NCBI GenBank assembly: GCA_003104905.1
Contig: PQAS01000034.1
Location: forward strand, 12,917-57,437
DNA length: 44,521 nucleotides
Direction: 5' to 3'
DNA from: Candidatus Methanoperedentaceae archaeon
Lineage (GTDB): Archaea; Halobacteriota; Methanosarcinia; Methanosarcinales; Methanoperedenaceae
The position numbers were made by a program, and so were the translations under genes. Positions 44,161-44,521 of the stretch are shown piece by piece (positions within the stretch are counted from its first letter, which is position 1; every line of letters starts with the position of its first letter). A model generated the notes under the pieces. The model was not told the DNA's origin. It made no database searches and was given only the letters and a program-made list of their open reading frames with translations.

Positions 44161-44177
44161 GTTTTATATACTTATAA
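44161..44177 (-). promoter_or_regulatory. TATA box of the A24 peptidase gene
   Basis: The minus strand reads TTTATAAGTATATAAAAC. Its centre is about 22 bases above the ATG, implying a leaderless or nearly leaderless message. Confidence 0.5.
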
Positions 44178-44235
44178 ACTCATGCACATCTGAAGGCAAA
44201 CTATTTAGTCGAAAATACCAATATACCCCACTTTA

Positions 44236-44309
44236 GCCGTCGTGGCTTAGCCCGGCAAAGCGGCTGATTCGTAATCAGCAGACCGAGGGTTCAAATCCCT
44301 CCGGCGGCT
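44236..44309 (+). tRNA. tRNA-Thr (anticodon CGT)
   Basis: Acceptor strands GCCGTCG and CGGCGGC pair with one U-G. The anticodon arm GCTGA-TTCGTAA-TCAGC presents CGT (Thr, ACG). The T arm GAGGG-TTCAAAT-CCCTC is canonical. Discriminator is T and CCA is not encoded. CTCGTTTTTT directly after the gene is a likely terminator. Confidence 0.95.
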
Positions 44310-44521
44310 CTCGTTTTTTAAAAAAACAACCTATGGTTAGTATTGATACTATGCTTAAGCTGAGAATCTATCTGATAAAACAATTGCCATTTACATGCGT
44401 TGTTATAAGATTTGGATGTTATATATCAAAAACAAAGAAGCTACACAGCTTGTACCGTTAAAATTCCCACCATCGGAACTTTTCAATATATTAATCAAAG
44501 TAAAATAATTATATTAATATC
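44310..44521. other. Right-edge intergenic sequence
   Basis: After the T run following tRNA-Thr(CGT), I see only a 36-codon open frame (44351-44461) without a recognised motif or ribosome-binding site, then A+T-rich DNA to the edge. Nothing here is supported as a gene. Confidence 0.4.

Noticed and set aside
3153-44309. att duplication between the two tRNA-Thr genes
   Set aside because: They have different anticodons and differ in the acceptor and anticodon arms. The similarity is the ordinary T arm, and they lie 41 kb apart.
44351-44461. 36-codon open frame at the right edge
   Set aside because: It has no ribosome-binding site, no motif and A+T-rich context. The length is expected by chance.

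Overview
The window is archaeal and most likely from the Methanosarcinales, probably a relative of 'Candidatus Methanoperedens' (ANME-2d). The archaeal markers are GatD, proteasome alpha, an RPA-like protein, RadA, Orc1/Cdc6 with origin boxes, aIF2-beta, ribosomal L10e, geranylgeranyl reductase, UPF0147, archaeal-type signal peptidases, TATA-box promoters and tRNAs without encoded CCA. A seven-haem cytochrome c beside a b-type cytochrome suggests an archaeon with a large extracytoplasmic electron-transfer apparatus. The genus is an inference; no rRNA gene is present.

Layout. 1-340: two 82-bp identical copies of a structured element, each with a TATA-like box at the same distance, read here as tandem small-RNA genes on the minus strand. 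374-3224: gatD, a zinc-knuckle miniprotein, a DUF1464 protein, tRNA-Arg(TCT) and tRNA-Thr(GGT). 3225-6850: a decayed island next to the tRNA, holding a frameshifted tyrosine recombinase, the 3' part of an IS4/IS1634-type transposase, a HicAB module and an AbrB-type miniprotein. 6853-9122: a PaaK/F390-synthetase-like ligase, TspO, and fragments of a pyrimidine-dimer glycosylase and an epimerase. 9251-14064: a fumarate reductase/succinate dehydrogenase-type flavoprotein, psmA, an RPA-like protein and radA. 14152-17244: an A+T-rich restriction-modification module inserted tightly against a phosphoglycolate phosphatase gene. 17213-20567: phosphatase, YgiT-like zinc finger, Rsm22-like methyltransferase, Sssca1-like zinc ribbon and UPF0147.

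20568-22356 is a predicted replication origin with four origin recognition box (ORB)-like sites and an A+T-rich stretch, followed by orc1/cdc6. A fifth, isolated ORB-like site lies upstream of radA. Next come two tandem type I signal peptidases.

23712-31981 is the most unusual part: seven genes in one direction. They are a regulator-like protein (ribbon-helix-helix-like N-terminus, V4R-like C-terminus), a small two-helix membrane protein, a P-type cation ATPase, a second copy of the small membrane protein, a second copy of the regulator-like protein, a seven-haem membrane-anchored cytochrome c and a cytochrome b. The two paralogous pairs flank the ATPase, and dyad-symmetric sites lie in their promoter regions. 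I propose this as a candidate undescribed redox- or ligand-responsive membrane system; its function is inference.

32164-44309: endonuclease Q, a DUF362/ferredoxin protein, a small conserved-looking protein, a ferredoxin plus geranylgeranyl reductase pair for archaeal lipid saturation, a complete UDP-GlcNAc operon (nucleotidyltransferase, GlmS, GlmM, second nucleotidyltransferase), then on the minus strand aIF2-beta with a TRAM domain, ribosomal L10e and an A24 prepilin/preflagellin peptidase, and finally tRNA-Thr(CGT).
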